DNA of 64,000 nt from Paracyclopina nana (Eukaryota; Arthropoda; Copepoda; Cyclopoida; Cyclopettidae), in contig JAGUCH010000002.1 of NCBI GenBank assembly GCA_019096065.1, forward strand, positions 15,760,501-15,824,500, written 5' to 3'. The notes below the pieces were generated by a model. The model was not told the origin of the DNA. It did no database searches and saw only the letters and a list, made by a program, of their open reading frames with translations. This document shows, one piece after another, positions 9,800-22,100 of this stretch (positions are counted from its first letter, which is position 1; the number at the start of each line of letters is the position of its first letter). Position numbers and translations under genes: made by a program.

Positions 9800-10879
9800 A
9801 ACTTAATTTTGCCTACCCATCCAGTTGTTTCTTGTTCCTTTAAAAATGTGTCTCAAAATATCGCTTTTGAGGGCCATTTGCTAATTTTTATTCAGATTTA
9901 GGACCAAGGTCCATTTGAGTATGCTTAAGGAAATTGGCAAACTTCAGCTTTTAAAAATAGGATAATTCCAAAAATTTCATTTATTTGCAATTTATTCATC
10001 ATTGCTAATTTTGAGACACACTTTAGCCATCTGATGATCAAAAGTGGTCCACGTTCTAAAGATCATAAAGCTGGATATTATCTGGTGCCACCAATTCAGA
10101 AACTCTTGAATTGTAGATATAACTTGGTTAAGCTTTAGCTTTTCGTGGTCAACAGAATGGCAGTAAAACACAAAAAATAAAACATATTAACTGATTCAGA
10201 GAATTGTGATCAATTCGGTAATAGGTTATTACAAAAGTGTTCACAATTCTGTGACTCAGGCTGTTTTTCATAAAACAAGAGTCTCACCTGCAAGCAAACC
10301 TCTCAGTCTAGCTGATGTGCTTAGATAAAAATGCCCAAGCTCTTAATCTTGACTTTAACCTAGTATAAGTTCATATCATCAAATCATTGCAACATCAGTT
10401 ATAAGGAAAAAATTATCATATTGACAAATACCCACATTGACTTGAGAGAAAACCTAACCTTGACTTCGTCAACCACCCTTAAACCTATATATTTTCTGAA
10501 AGCTCTTGTCTCAAGGGTTCGTTTGGTGGTAGTTATAAAATCCTGGCCTATCCTTCCTCATAACATAAAATCTTAAAAAACCTCTTGCTTCCTTCAGTGT
10601 GCTTTTTTCGATAAGTTGAGCTTCGATTACCCCTCTTAAAATCAAAAGTGCTTACGTTTTTTATTTGAAAAGTAAATCGCTAGAACGGCCAGGAAAGGAG
10701 ATGTAGAGTGACAAACTTTATATCAAATTGCTACAAATGTTTTGCTACTTGACAAATTGTCCCTCTGTATCTCTTTTCCAGGTCATCCTAGCAACTTGCT
10801 TATGAAATTAAAAAAGTTAGATCTTTCAATTTTGGCGGGGGCTTTTGGGTGTAACTCACAAATGTTTTGAAATCATCAA
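9800..10879. other. Intergenic, no exon recognised
   Basis: AT-rich sequence with no convincing coding segment on either strand. The missing 5' exon of the membrane protein probably lies here. Confidence 0.35.
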
Positions 10880-11615
10880 TTATTTCAAGTTGAATATCTT
10901 AAAGAATAAAAGTACTAGAGGAAAAAAATAACGTGCGAGTAGTCTATGGACAACAATAAGTTCATATGTTTTTAGTTGATCAATTTGTAATAAATTAAGT
11001 TTCCAACTGGAATTAGTGGGGATTTGGTCTTGATATTTTGGTTCGTGGTGGACAGCAGAGGCAACCACCAAGGTGGTCCTGTCAGCCATGAGTTTGTCAA
11101 TTAGGCCAACCAGTTCTTCCTTTTGCTCTGGATCAACACTATACAACTTTGTAATGGCATGAGGTGTAGTTTATGAGACAAAAGGACTCATTTCAACAAC
11201 AGAATCTCTTATGGCCACAAAAACAATGGGAACATGGACAGGTACCCTTACAGATGACAAGAAAGACTCTCAAACCCTGATGAGATGAATGGGATCCTAG
11301 CTGAAATATTCTATATTCAAAAAAACTTATCATAACTGATTTCTAAAAGTACTACTTTCAAAGCCCTTTGGAATGTGGAGATGGAGAGCAAGGCCAAATC
11401 CTGCTGCTCCTCAGCATATCTAGTTAAATAAACATCCAAAAGCTTCTTCATCTCAATGTTTTTGCTCACAACATTCTTGACCACCGAAGGAAATAGATGT
11501 CCAGTATCTCTTCCACGAGCAATCATGCCAATGATCCTCTTAATAGCTTCAAACTTTTGTCTGTTAATTATCTTTTTTAAAGGTTTGAATTCAATGGAGC
11601 AAAGCACAACTAAAA
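10880..11615 (-). pseudogene. AP3B: Decayed copy of AP-3 complex beta subunit
   Basis: Two segments match AP-3 beta closely. At 11607-11350 [25 protein letters not shown] and [20 protein letters not shown] align with the N-terminal adaptin repeats. At 11300-10950 DPIHLIR, SSVRVPVHVPI, HAITKLYSVDPEQKEEL and DKLMADRTTLV follow in the right order. The second segment carries two in-frame stops (after DPIHLIR.V and after MSPFVS), and after TTLVVASAV the protein no longer aligns well. A short intron is kept between the segments (gtagta donor after FQRALK, tttcag acceptor), so this is a duplicated gene fragment, not a processed copy. Only about 180 of some 1,100 residues remain. Intact AP-3 beta sorts cargo to lysosome-related organelles; this copy should make no working subunit. 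Confidence 0.85.
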
Positions 11616-11892
11616 TATGTCTGTGTTTTGTTTAGAATGCTTCAAACAGTTATTTTCACCAATCTTTTAGCACATCACCAAATAGAATTGCAGCCATTTG
11701 ATCAAAAAAAGCTTGGTCGATGTAACTTATTAAAATATGAATTTACGAGGATTTAAATCAGTTGTTCAATTGATAGTCTTTGTCCTAGCATTTTATCTCA
11801 CCATGTAGCAGGTTTTTTCCTCTTCTGCTCCGGTCAAATCCATCATAGATGTGTTTCAAGCAGAATGCTACATTTTACTCTTATTCTGGCTT

Positions 11893-11933
11893 TCTGTCAT
11901 GAACTGATGTGAGTCACATCAGTTCATGACAGA
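11893..11933. repeat. Perfect 19-bp inverted repeat
   Basis: Arms 11893-11911 and 11915-11933 are exact reverse complements around a 3-base centre. The site lies about 210 bases upstream of the sulfotransferase ATG. It could be a cruciform, a dimeric factor site or a small repeat remnant. Confidence 0.8.
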
Positions 11934-12141
11934 GAAACATACATATGTAGTATAATGTCACAGAGAGATGGCGCGGTTGCTTTTAAACAAGCAAAGTGGT
12001 CTAATTTTAGAGCATATTTTCCTGTTCTGCCTCCCCACTGTGCTTGTGCCGCAACAACTGTGTAAACTTCACAGTGGATTGAAATGTGCATTTTTGAAGG
12101 GTAAAAAGCAAGAGTTTGTTGTTTAGTTTGACAACCTCGAT

Positions 12142-13821
12142 ATGTCAAGCTTGAAATTGCTGGCAATTCTCGCCTCATCTTTCCTGGCTGCCTTTCTCCT
12201 GCGGTTCAACTCCATTTTTTCCAAGTCGGTGCACACTCAGGTGCAATTCAGCTCAAAGGGAGACAAAGTTTCCCAGGCTATTCAGGAGGTAGCAAAGATC
12301 ACGGCGGAAAAAGTTTCCACTCTGAGGTAACAAAAAAGCCAATTAACTCAAAGTGCCCAATACACTTTAAAAAGTTCAGGGAAATTGCAGAAATCAGTTG
12401 CAAAAAAATTATTGCAGGTCCAAAAGCTACGGATTGGCCCCCGGATCGACGTATAGGCGTATCTTAATTGCCTCGGAGCTGGAAGGTGGTTCAGCCTATT
12501 TAGCCGGATATTTGTCACGCCATCCTGGAGTTCACTTAATCTCTGATCCGCTCTCCACGACCACTTTGCCCAAAGTGATCAATGTCCCCTCGGAGCCAGC
12601 AGCGTATGTGGCCTCGGAAATCCTTGTGGATCTGCTCAACTGTGACCATCGGTCCTGGATGGTCCAGGCCAAAAATTGGCCCACTAAGTACTGGTGGCCA
12701 GACAACTTGATCCAGGCTTGCGAGGACTGGAGGCACAATGCGAGCATTTGCCTCAATGCCACATTTATTAATGGAGCCTGTGCAGTGGCACCAATCAAGA
12801 TTCTCTCCTTGGATGTGGACCAGTTCTTGGTCTTCAATTTGGGCCGAGTCTTGTATGATCCTTGGCTGTCTGAGACGACCAAAATCATTTATGTGGTCAA
12901 GGATCCCAGAGCCATCATGTATGACCGGCTGTCAAATCCGGGCTGCGTTGAGCACTGCCAGAGGCCTTTCACGTTGTGCCACAGGCTCCTCATTAACCAA
13001 ATACGAGCCCTTCAGTTCATGGAGTTTACTCCTTCCAGATTCAAGTAATTCTACTCGGTTTTTCTCCGGACTATTTTCTTTCATGCCAGCATTTTTCGCG
13101 GAGGAATTGTACTAGCGAATGATCACTCTAAAAAGCGCCATCTATCTTGCAATATTTAAAGCACCATTGCCTATATTATGTAGAGAATGAAGAATGGTAC
13201 TAGATGTGGTCAAATGTCTTGAGTGTCAACTCAGCGATTTGCTACATTTCTTGTTAAAAAAGAAGTGTATTGCATAATTCATGGGGACAAGTCAGCACTT
13301 TTGAGGAGCGCGTCCGGATTATGAAATCCTATCTACTCAATGCGTACATAATACATTTAATGCACTTCTTCTGTGCATATATCACCTTATACCAGCAAAG
13401 CTCACGTGATTTTCAGCTCCCTGAGGACTTTTTTGAAATAATTTACTTACAGTGATAATCAACCTGTCATAATGAGTTCCTGGCATTTTGCAGGATTGTG
13501 AGGTATGAGGACTTGCTGCTGGGCAAGAAGCAAGCCTTTGATGACCTTTTGGCCTTTGTTGGGCTGGAGAATCAGCATTACATGGAGCAGTATGTTGCGA
13601 GCCAGAAGCCCATGCGGGCCAATGACGCCTACGAGGCTTTCCCCTGGATGAAATCCATGCCTTTTGCCTCGATCGCCGGCGTTCAAAGCCAGTGCTCCAA
13701 AGTGATGCGAATCTACGGCTACAATGTGATCAAAGACAGAAGCCAAATGAGTGCCACGCAGCCGCTCAGTGAAACGATGCCAGATTCCATTGATGTGCTC
13801 AATGCTGGCGGCATCCTTTGA
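12142..13821 (+). CDS. Golgi carbohydrate sulfotransferase, type II membrane protein
   Basis: Three exons, 12142-12326, 12418-13044 and 13494-13821, join in phase 2 each time (379 residues). The N-terminus (SSLKLLAILASSFLAAFLL) is a signal anchor with a very short cytosolic tail. Residues about 77-92 (ILIASELEGGSAYLAGYL) take the place of the 5'-phosphosulfate loop, and about 220-235 (VVKDPRAIMYDRLS) is the typical 3'-phosphate site of Golgi sulfotransferases. The last exon has VRYEDLL, conserved in the CHST1/2/3/5/7 (keratan/chondroitin 6-O) family. The loop lacks the usual RSGSS and reads SELEGGS, so PAPS binding may be altered. It probably transfers sulfate from PAPS to a glycan in the Golgi lumen. 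AATAAA at 14185-14190 is a plausible poly(A) signal. Confidence 0.85.
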
Positions 13822-14184
13822 AAATACTCAACGCGTCTTCTTCCTGTTTAAAAAAGGCCAAATATTCGGATCATTGTTTAGTCTCAAAGGCCTTGATTGA
13901 TGCATTTACGCGGGCGCTGATGATGAAAAAAATCCGCCTCAATTTCGCTGATTGTCTGGCGCTGTCTGCTCTAGTGCAAAAAGCGAAAATCTAGGCTAGT
14001 ATACTGATCCTTCAAGGCCACTGATGGCGGAACTTTTTTTCCCTTCTAGATACGTCCCAATTCCTCCTCTTCTTCTGCACGAGCTTCGAACTGGGCTGAA
14101 ACATTTTTTGGATAGAGAGAGACTCGCAGTTCTTGCATATAAGCTGAGAGATGCGCCATTTGTCCACACATTAGTTCAGCTTTA

Positions 14185-14190
14185 AATAAA
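14185..14190 (+). terminator. Poly(A) signal of the sulfotransferase gene
   Basis: AATAAA, 364 bases past the stop codon at 13821. Confidence 0.45.
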
Positions 14191-14224
14191 AACTACTTTT
14201 AATCACGCTCGACTACAAGATGCC

Positions 14225-14365
14225 GAAAAACCTATGGGAAATAAATTCACCTGGGGATTTTTCCACCGGTAAATAAATTCACCAGGTGACTTTTTCCACG
14301 GAAAATAAATTCTCCTGGTGACTTTTTCCCCGGAAAGTAAATTCACCTGGTCACTTTTTCCCAGT
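14225..14365. repeat. Short tandem repeat, about 35 bp unit
   Basis: Four degenerate copies of a unit like 'aaataaattcacctggtgactttttcc' follow one another. Confidence 0.7.
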
Positions 14366-14427
14366 TGTTTACTTTTTATAGCCCGGTTCCAACTACAAAA
14401 CAAGTATATTATAAGTACGATTAACCA

Positions 14428-14465
14428 GTATAGTATGGTGCAGCTGAGTAGGCACCATACTATAC
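14428..14465. repeat. 14-bp perfect inverted repeat
   Basis: gtatagtatggtgc at 14428-14441 and its exact complement at 14452-14465, with a 10-base loop. Confidence 0.7.
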
Positions 14466-14469
14466 TTAT

Positions 14470-16038
14470 AAGTATAAGTAAGGTGTCCATACTATTCTGA
14501 TTTTCATTGTTGGAACCATTGTTTCCATCACATCCTAGTCTTAGAAATGCACTATTTGGAAATTGAAACAAAACAAGGAATTTTGGGTTACCCGAAAAGA
14601 AAAATAGGAAAAGTCCAATTATCCGCTGCTATGCGTTATGGCTATTTGTAAGGCCGAATTGAGGAAATAGTTCTATGATCTCCATTTTTCTATAATTTCC
14701 AAATGGTTTTTTTTTTCTAAAAATGAGCCATTTCATTATCTTTAAAAACTATGGAAGTAATCATTTGCTTGAAAATTGAAATGAATGCTTGGCATTGCAT
14801 TGTCCAAGTTCTGCAGCAATCAGTTTTTAATTTGGAAAAGTCGCACTCATCAATTGTGCTATTTTGGTAGCTAATTTAAAGGGCTTATCTTGGCTCTACT
14901 CATTTATTTGCATTGATTTTAACCTAGTCCTAAAAGTGAAAACTTTTGGGATGATCCAATTAAAAAAAGCTAAGTGTTTTGGCGTATCTTTACTTTTATA
15001 GGGAATCTCGAGGATCTGCCGAAAGCCTAGCTCTAATGCTAGTACGTACAGTGATATCGCGCGATGGGCCCACAAAAAAGGGGGTTGCGATGATCGCGGC
15101 GAGCCGAATAAGTGCTTTGCTGTCCTTTGTTTGATTTAGAAAGTAGTTGCCCACCGTCGAAGTCGGACCTGTTTCTATTCACTCATAAGCTTGTATCTCG
15201 TAAGTTTGTTTAAAGTTTCCTCTTCTTTTTGCGTAACTATTTACACTGTTGAAGCGGAGATCAAAGTAGATATTATAGCTGCCCCATACACAGGGATACA
15301 TATACGCAGGTGTATCCAAAAAAACCCTCGTACAAACACTTTTTTTGGCCTACTCAAATGTGAGTCAGCAGCAGCTAGCTCATCAAGGATACTTCTGTGT
15401 ACTACATATGACTCATGATCATTAAGACTGTCTTTCCATCGGAAATCCGAGCCTTTTTTCGTCGAGTGAGAACAAAAAGGGAGAATAGTCATTGTAGTAT
15501 ACAATTTCTTTGTATATAGTGGTGCACTGCTTTGTGGTGTTTTGTTACTCTCGTAGCAGCAGCGAAAAAAGGGTCAAAAAACGAGCCTGAATCTGCGATA
15601 CCGAAAATGTATCAAGGCCAATCTCTCGATGCGAAAAATTGCATAAAGCGCATAAACAGCCTAATTAGAAAGCTAATTATGCTCGCTTTGTTTACGTACG
15701 CTAAATGCTAAGCAGTGATCAGGATATTATGCATAATAAGCCGGATTTTCGGAGCTGTAATGCTAGCCAAGTGGAGCGCTGAATTGGGTTGAAAAAAGGC
15801 ATTAAAACATACATATGTAGTGCGGCGCAGCGCGGCCGCATGTTGAGCTTTTTGGAGGAGCTGTTTTGCTTGACGTGTGACAAGGCAAACAAGAGCACTA
15901 TATATGTACTATAACTAGACTGCTTACAGCCCCTCAAAGTTCTACAAAGGGCCGATTTGAAATGTGCGAGCATGCAGCAGCTGTGAGCTCATTCTTGTAA
16001 GACATCGCACAGCCAAATTGATCAGCCGCCTTCTCCAT
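14470..16038. other. Intergenic between sulfotransferase and foldback element
   Basis: No supported exon. A GC-richer block at about 15040-15200 (ATCGCGCGATGGGC and following) stands out from its AT-rich surroundings and may be a non-coding first exon or promoter; nothing in it can be assigned. Confidence 0.3.
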
Positions 16039-16365
16039 AAGGGGATGACTCGCGAGTGCGAGCACGGAGCGAAAAAAGTACCACATATACATACGGACTA
16101 AAACGGCCGTAACTTTGCCGTTACATAACATATCCGCGATTCAAGCACATATTTGGAATCGGGTCAGCGCGCCCTTTTATTTGAGCCCAAAAAAGTCGTC
16201 AAAATGCGGCGTATAAGAAAGTTGCAATTTTCTCCGTCGTCCTTGGGCCTAGAGCAAAACCAAAGACAGTTTTGGAAATCCCAGCCCGAGCTCTACAAAT
16301 GTTATTTTATGAACTTTTTCAAAAAAGTCCATTCTAGTGCCTCAAAATCACCATTTTCGTGTTGA
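16039..16365 (+). repeat. Left terminal inverted repeat of the foldback element
   Basis: Matches 22547-22872 in reverse complement with a few per cent mismatches, including GCGAGCACGGAGCGAAAAAA and ACAGTTTTGGAAATCCCAG. Confidence 0.9.
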
Positions 16366-16379
16366 TTAGGGGCATACAA

Positions 16380-16900
16380 GTCTCAGCAGTCTATTAAGAA
16401 AACATGCTAGCTCCAGCGCTGAGCCCTAAGTAGCCTGAGGTGAAAAATCTTGTCATATCCTGAAACTGCATATAAAACTGAGCCACTTTGTGCTTTAGAG
16501 CCAACTCAGCATTCTGACTCTAGACAGGAGAAAAAACCAGCGCAAACTTGGACTGAGCTCAAATTGTAATGCCAATATCTCAGCGCTGAGTTGTCAGATT
16601 TGAAAACAATTTACTGTTTTGGAATAAGGATGAGATTAGCTAACTTTCATTACTTCATAGTAATTTTGCTAGCTCAGCATTTTGTTTCCCCTGTCTCAGC
16701 AGTCTATTAAGTAAACATGCTAGCTCCGGTGCTGAGCCCTGAGCAGCCTGAGGTGAAAAATCTTGTCATATCCTGAAACTGCATATAAAACTGAGCCACT
16801 TTGCAATTTTGCTAGCTCAGTTATTTAATTCACAGTCCATTAAGTAAACATGCTAGCTCCAGTGCTGAGCCCTGAGCAGCCTGAGGTGAAAATTCTGGTC
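16380..16900 (-). repeat. Left-arm copies of the 313-bp unit
   Basis: The phrase 'ttaagtaaacatgctagctc' occurs near 16395, 16708 and 16842. The first two are about 312 bases apart; the third belongs to a truncated copy. Orientation is opposite to the right-arm array. Confidence 0.85.
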
Positions 16901-17070
16901 ACTTTTGCCCATTGAGACTTTTGCCCTTGAGACTTTTGCCCATGGACACTTTTGCTCTAAGATACATTTGCCCTTAGGAAGTTTGTCCTTGAGGACTTTT
17001 GACCCTCAGACTTTTTCCCTTCAGACTTTTGCCCTTGATGAATTTTGCCCTTGGAGAATTTTGCGGGTGA
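16900..17070 (+). repeat. TTTTGCCC satellite, left block
   Basis: About ten degenerate units of the form 'gacttttgcccttgag', 16-20 bases each. Confidence 0.85.
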
Positions 17071-17079
17071 GCACAATAA

Positions 17080-17310
17080 CGTCGACTTTAGAGTTGTTTT
17101 TACGTCGAATGAATTAGTAGTATTAGCGTCGACATCGGGCATTCACTTATGACGACACTTTTGTCATAGTTGTTTTAATATCGACACCCGGGTTTACAAT
17201 TAAGTCGACAGATTTGCTCATGTTCTTTTAATGTCGACACCAGGCGTTTTAGCGTCGACAAAAGATATTTCATTGTAGACACAAGATGTTTTTATGTCGA
17301 CACACACCAG
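17080..17310 (+). repeat. GTCGAC repeat block, left
   Basis: Repeated GTCGAC (or close forms) spaced about 25-45 bases with 'tttttatgtcgacac' context. The block at 17960-18200 is its inverted counterpart. Confidence 0.8.
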
Positions 17311-17556
17311 CTACCGCGTATTTGCCTCTTGAGAAGTAGTTCGAAGTAAGGACCAAATCAAATAAATGTTCTCATTTTTTTAAAGGATTACTTGATGAGG
17401 GTTAAATTGAGTGGTTTTTAATCTAGAATAAACATAAGACACTTAGGGCCTAACCTAAAATTATAACACAAAACGACAGCTTAAAAAAGTTAAAAATTAA
17501 ATGGTTTTATCATGAATTGCCTAATAAGGCCGATTGTGGCTATACAAAAATGGAAC

Positions 17557-17737
17557 AATAGTGGCTTAGTCTTTCGCAAGTTTTGCATAGTCACGCTATT
17601 TAAATAGCTCATAGCATAAAATGTATTTAAATAGCCTCGGGATGTATTAAAATAGCTGCTATTTAAATACGTTTTATGTTATGAGCTATTTAAATAGCGT
17701 GACTATGCAAAACTTGCAAAAGACTAAGCCAGTGTAA
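17557..17737. repeat. Central palindrome of the foldback element
   Basis: Two arms of about 80 bases, beginning 'ggcttagtctttcgcaag' and ending with its near-exact complement, flank a short spacer (ctcgggatgtattaaaat). Inside each arm CTATTTAAATAG is itself palindromic. Confidence 0.9.
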
Positions 17738-17959
17738 AAATGCGTAAATTGGCCAATTTTTAGTAATATTTGGCCGTAATATTGCCAATAATTAACTGAC
17801 CAGGTGAACAGGGCCTTATTATCAAGATGTTAGAGTCATGTACTACACATAAGAAAAAAACCAAAAAACATGATTTTAGTTTATTACATTTTAAAATACC
17901 TAAGCTAGCCCTTGATCAAGCCAAGGTGAACACTAAAAATGGCAGCAAATTCTGTCTAC

Positions 17960-18200
17960 GCAAAAGCATTATTTGTCGACATAAAAACATCAAGCGTCGA
18001 CATAAAAACATGAGGTGTCGACATTAAAGCATGATGTGTCTACGCTAATGTTATATTGATGTGTCGACACAAAAGCAACTCTTGCAAAAGTGTCGACGTA
18101 AAGATATCATGGAGCCAAAAAAAATTCGACATTAAAATACCTCTCGCAAAAGTGTCGACACAACTGCAACTCTCGCACAAGTGTCGTCGTTATTGATGGC
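17960..18200 (-). repeat. GTCGAC repeat block, right
   Basis: Repeats of 'gtgtcgacataaaaacat' type, inverted relative to the left block. Confidence 0.8.
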
Positions 18201-18204
18201 GCCC

Positions 18205-19030
18205 AATTTTGCCCTTGGTGTCTTTTGCCCTTGGGGTCTTTCTCCCTTCGGGACATTTACCCTTAGGGACATTTGCCCTTGGTGACATTTGCCCTTGGGG
18301 ACATTTGCCCTTGGGGACTTTTGTCCCTTAGGACTTATGCCCTTGAAGGCTTTTGGCTTTGGGGACTTGTGTCCTTGTGGACATTTTCATTTGGGGACAA
18401 TTGCCCTTGGGGACCTTTGCTCTTTTATGACTTTTTTGAAGTTCCGATAGTTTGCTTTTAACCTTTGATTAGTTAAATGAAAGATAAATCTGAATTTTGT
18501 CTGGTGTACGTGTACAAGGCCCTTTGATCAACAGGACATAGTAAAAGCAACCATAAGAAGAGTTCCTATGGGCATCAGTCCCCTTGGGCAGTAGTCCCCA
18601 CAGCCATAAGTCCCCAAAGCCAAAAGTCCTAAAGGGCAAATCTCTCAAAGTTTGCGGGGGCAAAAGTTTCCTAGGGCAGAAGTCTAAAGGGCTAAAGTCC
18701 CCAAGGGGAAATGTCCCCAAGGGCAAAAGTCCCCAAGGGCAAAAGTCTGAAGGGAACAAGTCCCCAAGGGCAAAAGTCTGAAGGGAAAAAGTCCCTAGGG
18801 GCAAAAGTCTCCAAGGGCAAAAGTCCCCAAAGGCAAAAGTCCCTAAGGGCAAAAGTCCCCATGGGCAAGAGTCTCTAGGGTAAAAGTCCCCATGGGCAAA
18901 GGTCTCTAGAGCAAATATCCCGCATGCATAAGTTCCCATGGGCTAAAGTCTCATGGCAAATGACTCCATGGGCAAACGATCAAGGGCAAAAAGACCAAGG
19001 GCTAACAGCAAAGGGCAAAAGTCCTGAGAT
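18205..19030. repeat. TTTTGCCC satellite, right blocks, themselves inverted
   Basis: From 18205 to about 18440 the unit runs as TTTTGCCCTTGGGGAC; from about 18565 to 19030 it runs as GTCCCCAAGGGCAAAA. These two blocks form a local hairpin in addition to pairing with the left block. Around 40 units in all. Confidence 0.85.
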
Positions 19031-19149
19031 CATTATTGTACGACTATTAATTGTCTACAAATTGTCTATACATGCCAACATGATCTGCTTAGATCTGCTG
19101 AGTCAGGCAAAGTGGCAATAGACTGCTGTGAGAAGGAAAGCAAATATCT

Positions 19150-22100
19150 TAATAATTATTTTTTACCTCAGACTGCTCAAAGCTCAGCACTGGGCTTTCT
19201 TGTTTACTTAATTGGCTGCTGAAACATAGGAAACAAATTGCTGAGCCAGCAAAATTGCTTTAAAGCAATGAAAATTTGCTGAGTTGGATATGAAGTACAT
19301 AGTGGCTCAGTTTAATATGCAGTTTCAGGATATGACCAGATTTTTTACCTCAGGCTGCTCAGGGCTCAGCACTGCACTGGAGGTAGCATGTTTACTTAAA
19401 AGACGCTGAGACAGGGGAAACTAATCAATGAGCTAGCAAAATGGCTATGAAACAATGAAAGTTAGCTAATCTTACGCCATTTCCAAAACAGTAAATTGTT
19501 TTCAAATCTGACAACTCAGCGCTGAGATATTGGCGTTACAATTTGAGCTCAGTCCAAGTTTGCACTGGTTTTTCTCCTGCCTAGAGTCAGAATGCTGAGT
19601 TGGCTCTGAAGCACAAAGTGGCTCAGTTTTATGTGTGGTTTCAGGATATGACCAGATTTTTTACCTCAGGCTGCTCAGGGCTTAGCACTGGAGGTAGCAT
19701 GTTTACTTAATAGACTGCTGAGACAGGGGAAACTTATCACTGAGCTATCAAAATGGCTATTAAGTAATGAAAGTTAGCTAATCTCATCCTTATTCCAAAA
19801 CAGTAAAATGTTTTCAAATCGGTCAACTCAGCGCTGAGATATTGGAGTTACAATTTGAGCTCAGTCCAAGTTTGTACTGGTTTTTTCTCCTGTCTAGAGT
19901 CAGAATGCTGAGTTGGCTATCAAGCACAAAGTGGCTCAGTTTTATGTGTAGTTTCAGGGTATGACCTGATTTTTTACCTCAGGCTGCTCAGGGCTCAGCA
20001 CCGGAGCTGGCATGTTTACTTAATAGGCTGCTGAGACAGGGTAAGCTAATCACTGAGCTAGCAAAATGACTATGAAGTAATGAAAGTTAGCTAGTCTCAT
20101 GCCATTTCCAAAACAGTAAATTGTTTTCAAATCGGTCAACTCAGCGCTGAGATATTGGCGTTACAATTTGAGCCTGGTCAGAGTTTGCGATGGTTTTTTC
20201 TCCTGTCTAGAGTCAGAATGCTGAGTTGGCTATCAAGCACAAAGTGGCTCAGTTTTATGTGTAGTTTCAGGGTATGACCTGATTTTTTACCTCAGGCTGC
20301 TCAGGGCTCAGCACCGGAGCTGGCATGTTTACTTAATAGGCTGCTGAGACAGGGTAAGCTAATCACTGAGCTAGCAAAATGACTATGAAGTAATGAAAGT
20401 TAGCTAGTCTCATGCCATTTCCAAAACAGTAAATTGTTTTCAAATCGGTCAACTCAGCGCTGAGATATTGGCGTTACAATTTGAGCCTGGTCAGAGTTTG
20501 CGATGGTTTTTTCTCCTGTCTAGAGTCAGAATGCTGAGTTGGCTATCAAGCACAAAGTGGCTCAGTTTTATGTGTAGTTTCAGGGTATGACCTGATTTTT
20601 TACCTCAGGCTGCTCAGGGCTCAGCACCGGAGCTGGCATGTTTACTTAATAGGCTGCTGAGACAGGGTAAGCTAATCACTGAGCTAGCAAAATGACTATG
20701 AAGTAATGAAAGTTAGCTAGTCTCATGCCATTTCCAAAACAGTAAATTGTTTTCAAATCGGTCAACTCAGCGCTGAGATATTGGCGTTACAATTTGAGCC
20801 TGGTCAGAGTTTGCGATGGTTTTTTCTCCTGTCTAGAGTCAGAATGCTGAGTTGGCTATCAAGCACAAAGTGGCTCAGTTTTATGTGTAGTTTCAGGGTA
20901 TGACCTGATTTTTTACCTCAGGCTGCTCAGGGCTCAGCACCGGAGCTGGCATGTTTACTTAATAGGCTGCTGAGACAGGGTAAGCTAATCACTGAGCTAG
21001 CAAAATGACTATGAAGTAATGAAAGTTAGCTAGTCTCATGCCATTTCCAAAACAGTAAATTGTTTTCAAATCGGTCAACTCAGCGCTGAGATATTGGCGT
21101 TACAATTTGAGCCTGGTCAGAGTTTGCGATGGTTTTTTCTCCTGTCTAGAGTCAGAATGCTGAGTTGGCTATCAAGCACAAAGTGGCTCAGTTTTATGTG
21201 TAGTTTCAGGGTATGACCTGATTTTTTACCTCAGGCTGCTCAGGGCTCAGCACCGGAGCTGGCATGTTTACTTAATAGGCTGCTGAGACAGGGTAAGCTA
21301 ATCACTGAGCTAGCAAAATGACTATGAAGTAATGAAAGTTAGCTAGTCTCATGCCATTTCCAAAACAGTAAATTGTTTTCAAATCGGTCAACTCAGCGCT
21401 GAGATATTGGCGTTACAATTTGAGCCTGGTCAGAGTTTGCGATGGTTTTTTCTCCTGTCTAGAGTCAGAATGCTGAGTTGGCTATCAAGCACAAAGTGGC
21501 TCAGTTTTATGTGTAGTTTCAGGGTATGACCTGATTTTTTACCTCAGGCTGCTCAGGGCTCAGCACCGGAGCTGGCATGTTTACTTAATAGGCTGCTGAG
21601 ACAGGGTAAGCTAATCACTGAGCTAGCAAAATGACTATGAAGTAATGAAAGTTAGCTAGTCTCATGCCATTTCCAAAACAGTAAATTGTTTTCAAATCGG
21701 TCAACTCAGTGCTGAGATATTGGCGTTACAATTTGAGCCTGGTCAGAGTTTGCGATGGTTTTTTCACCTGCCTAGTGCCAGAATACTGAGTTGGCTCTAA
21801 AGCACAAAGTGGCTCAGTTTTATGTGTAGTTTCAGGATATGACCTGATTTTTCACCCCAGGCTGCTCAGAGCTCAGCACCGGAGCTGGCATGTTTACTTA
21901 ATAGGCTGCTGAGACAGGGTAAGCTAATCACTGAGCTAGCAAAATGACTATGAAGTAATGAAAGTTAGCTAGTCTCATGCCATTTCCAAAACAGTAAACT
22001 GTTTTCAAATCAGACAACTCAGCGCTGAGAAATCTCAGTTACAATTTGAGTCTGGTCAGAGTTTGCGATGGTTTTTTCACCTGCCTAGTGCCAGAATACT

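Noticed and set aside
18469-18939. 156-codon minus-strand frame and shorter ones in 16,900-19,100
   Set aside because: Direct translation of the TTTTGCCC satellite (repeating GDFCPWGLL), not a protein gene.
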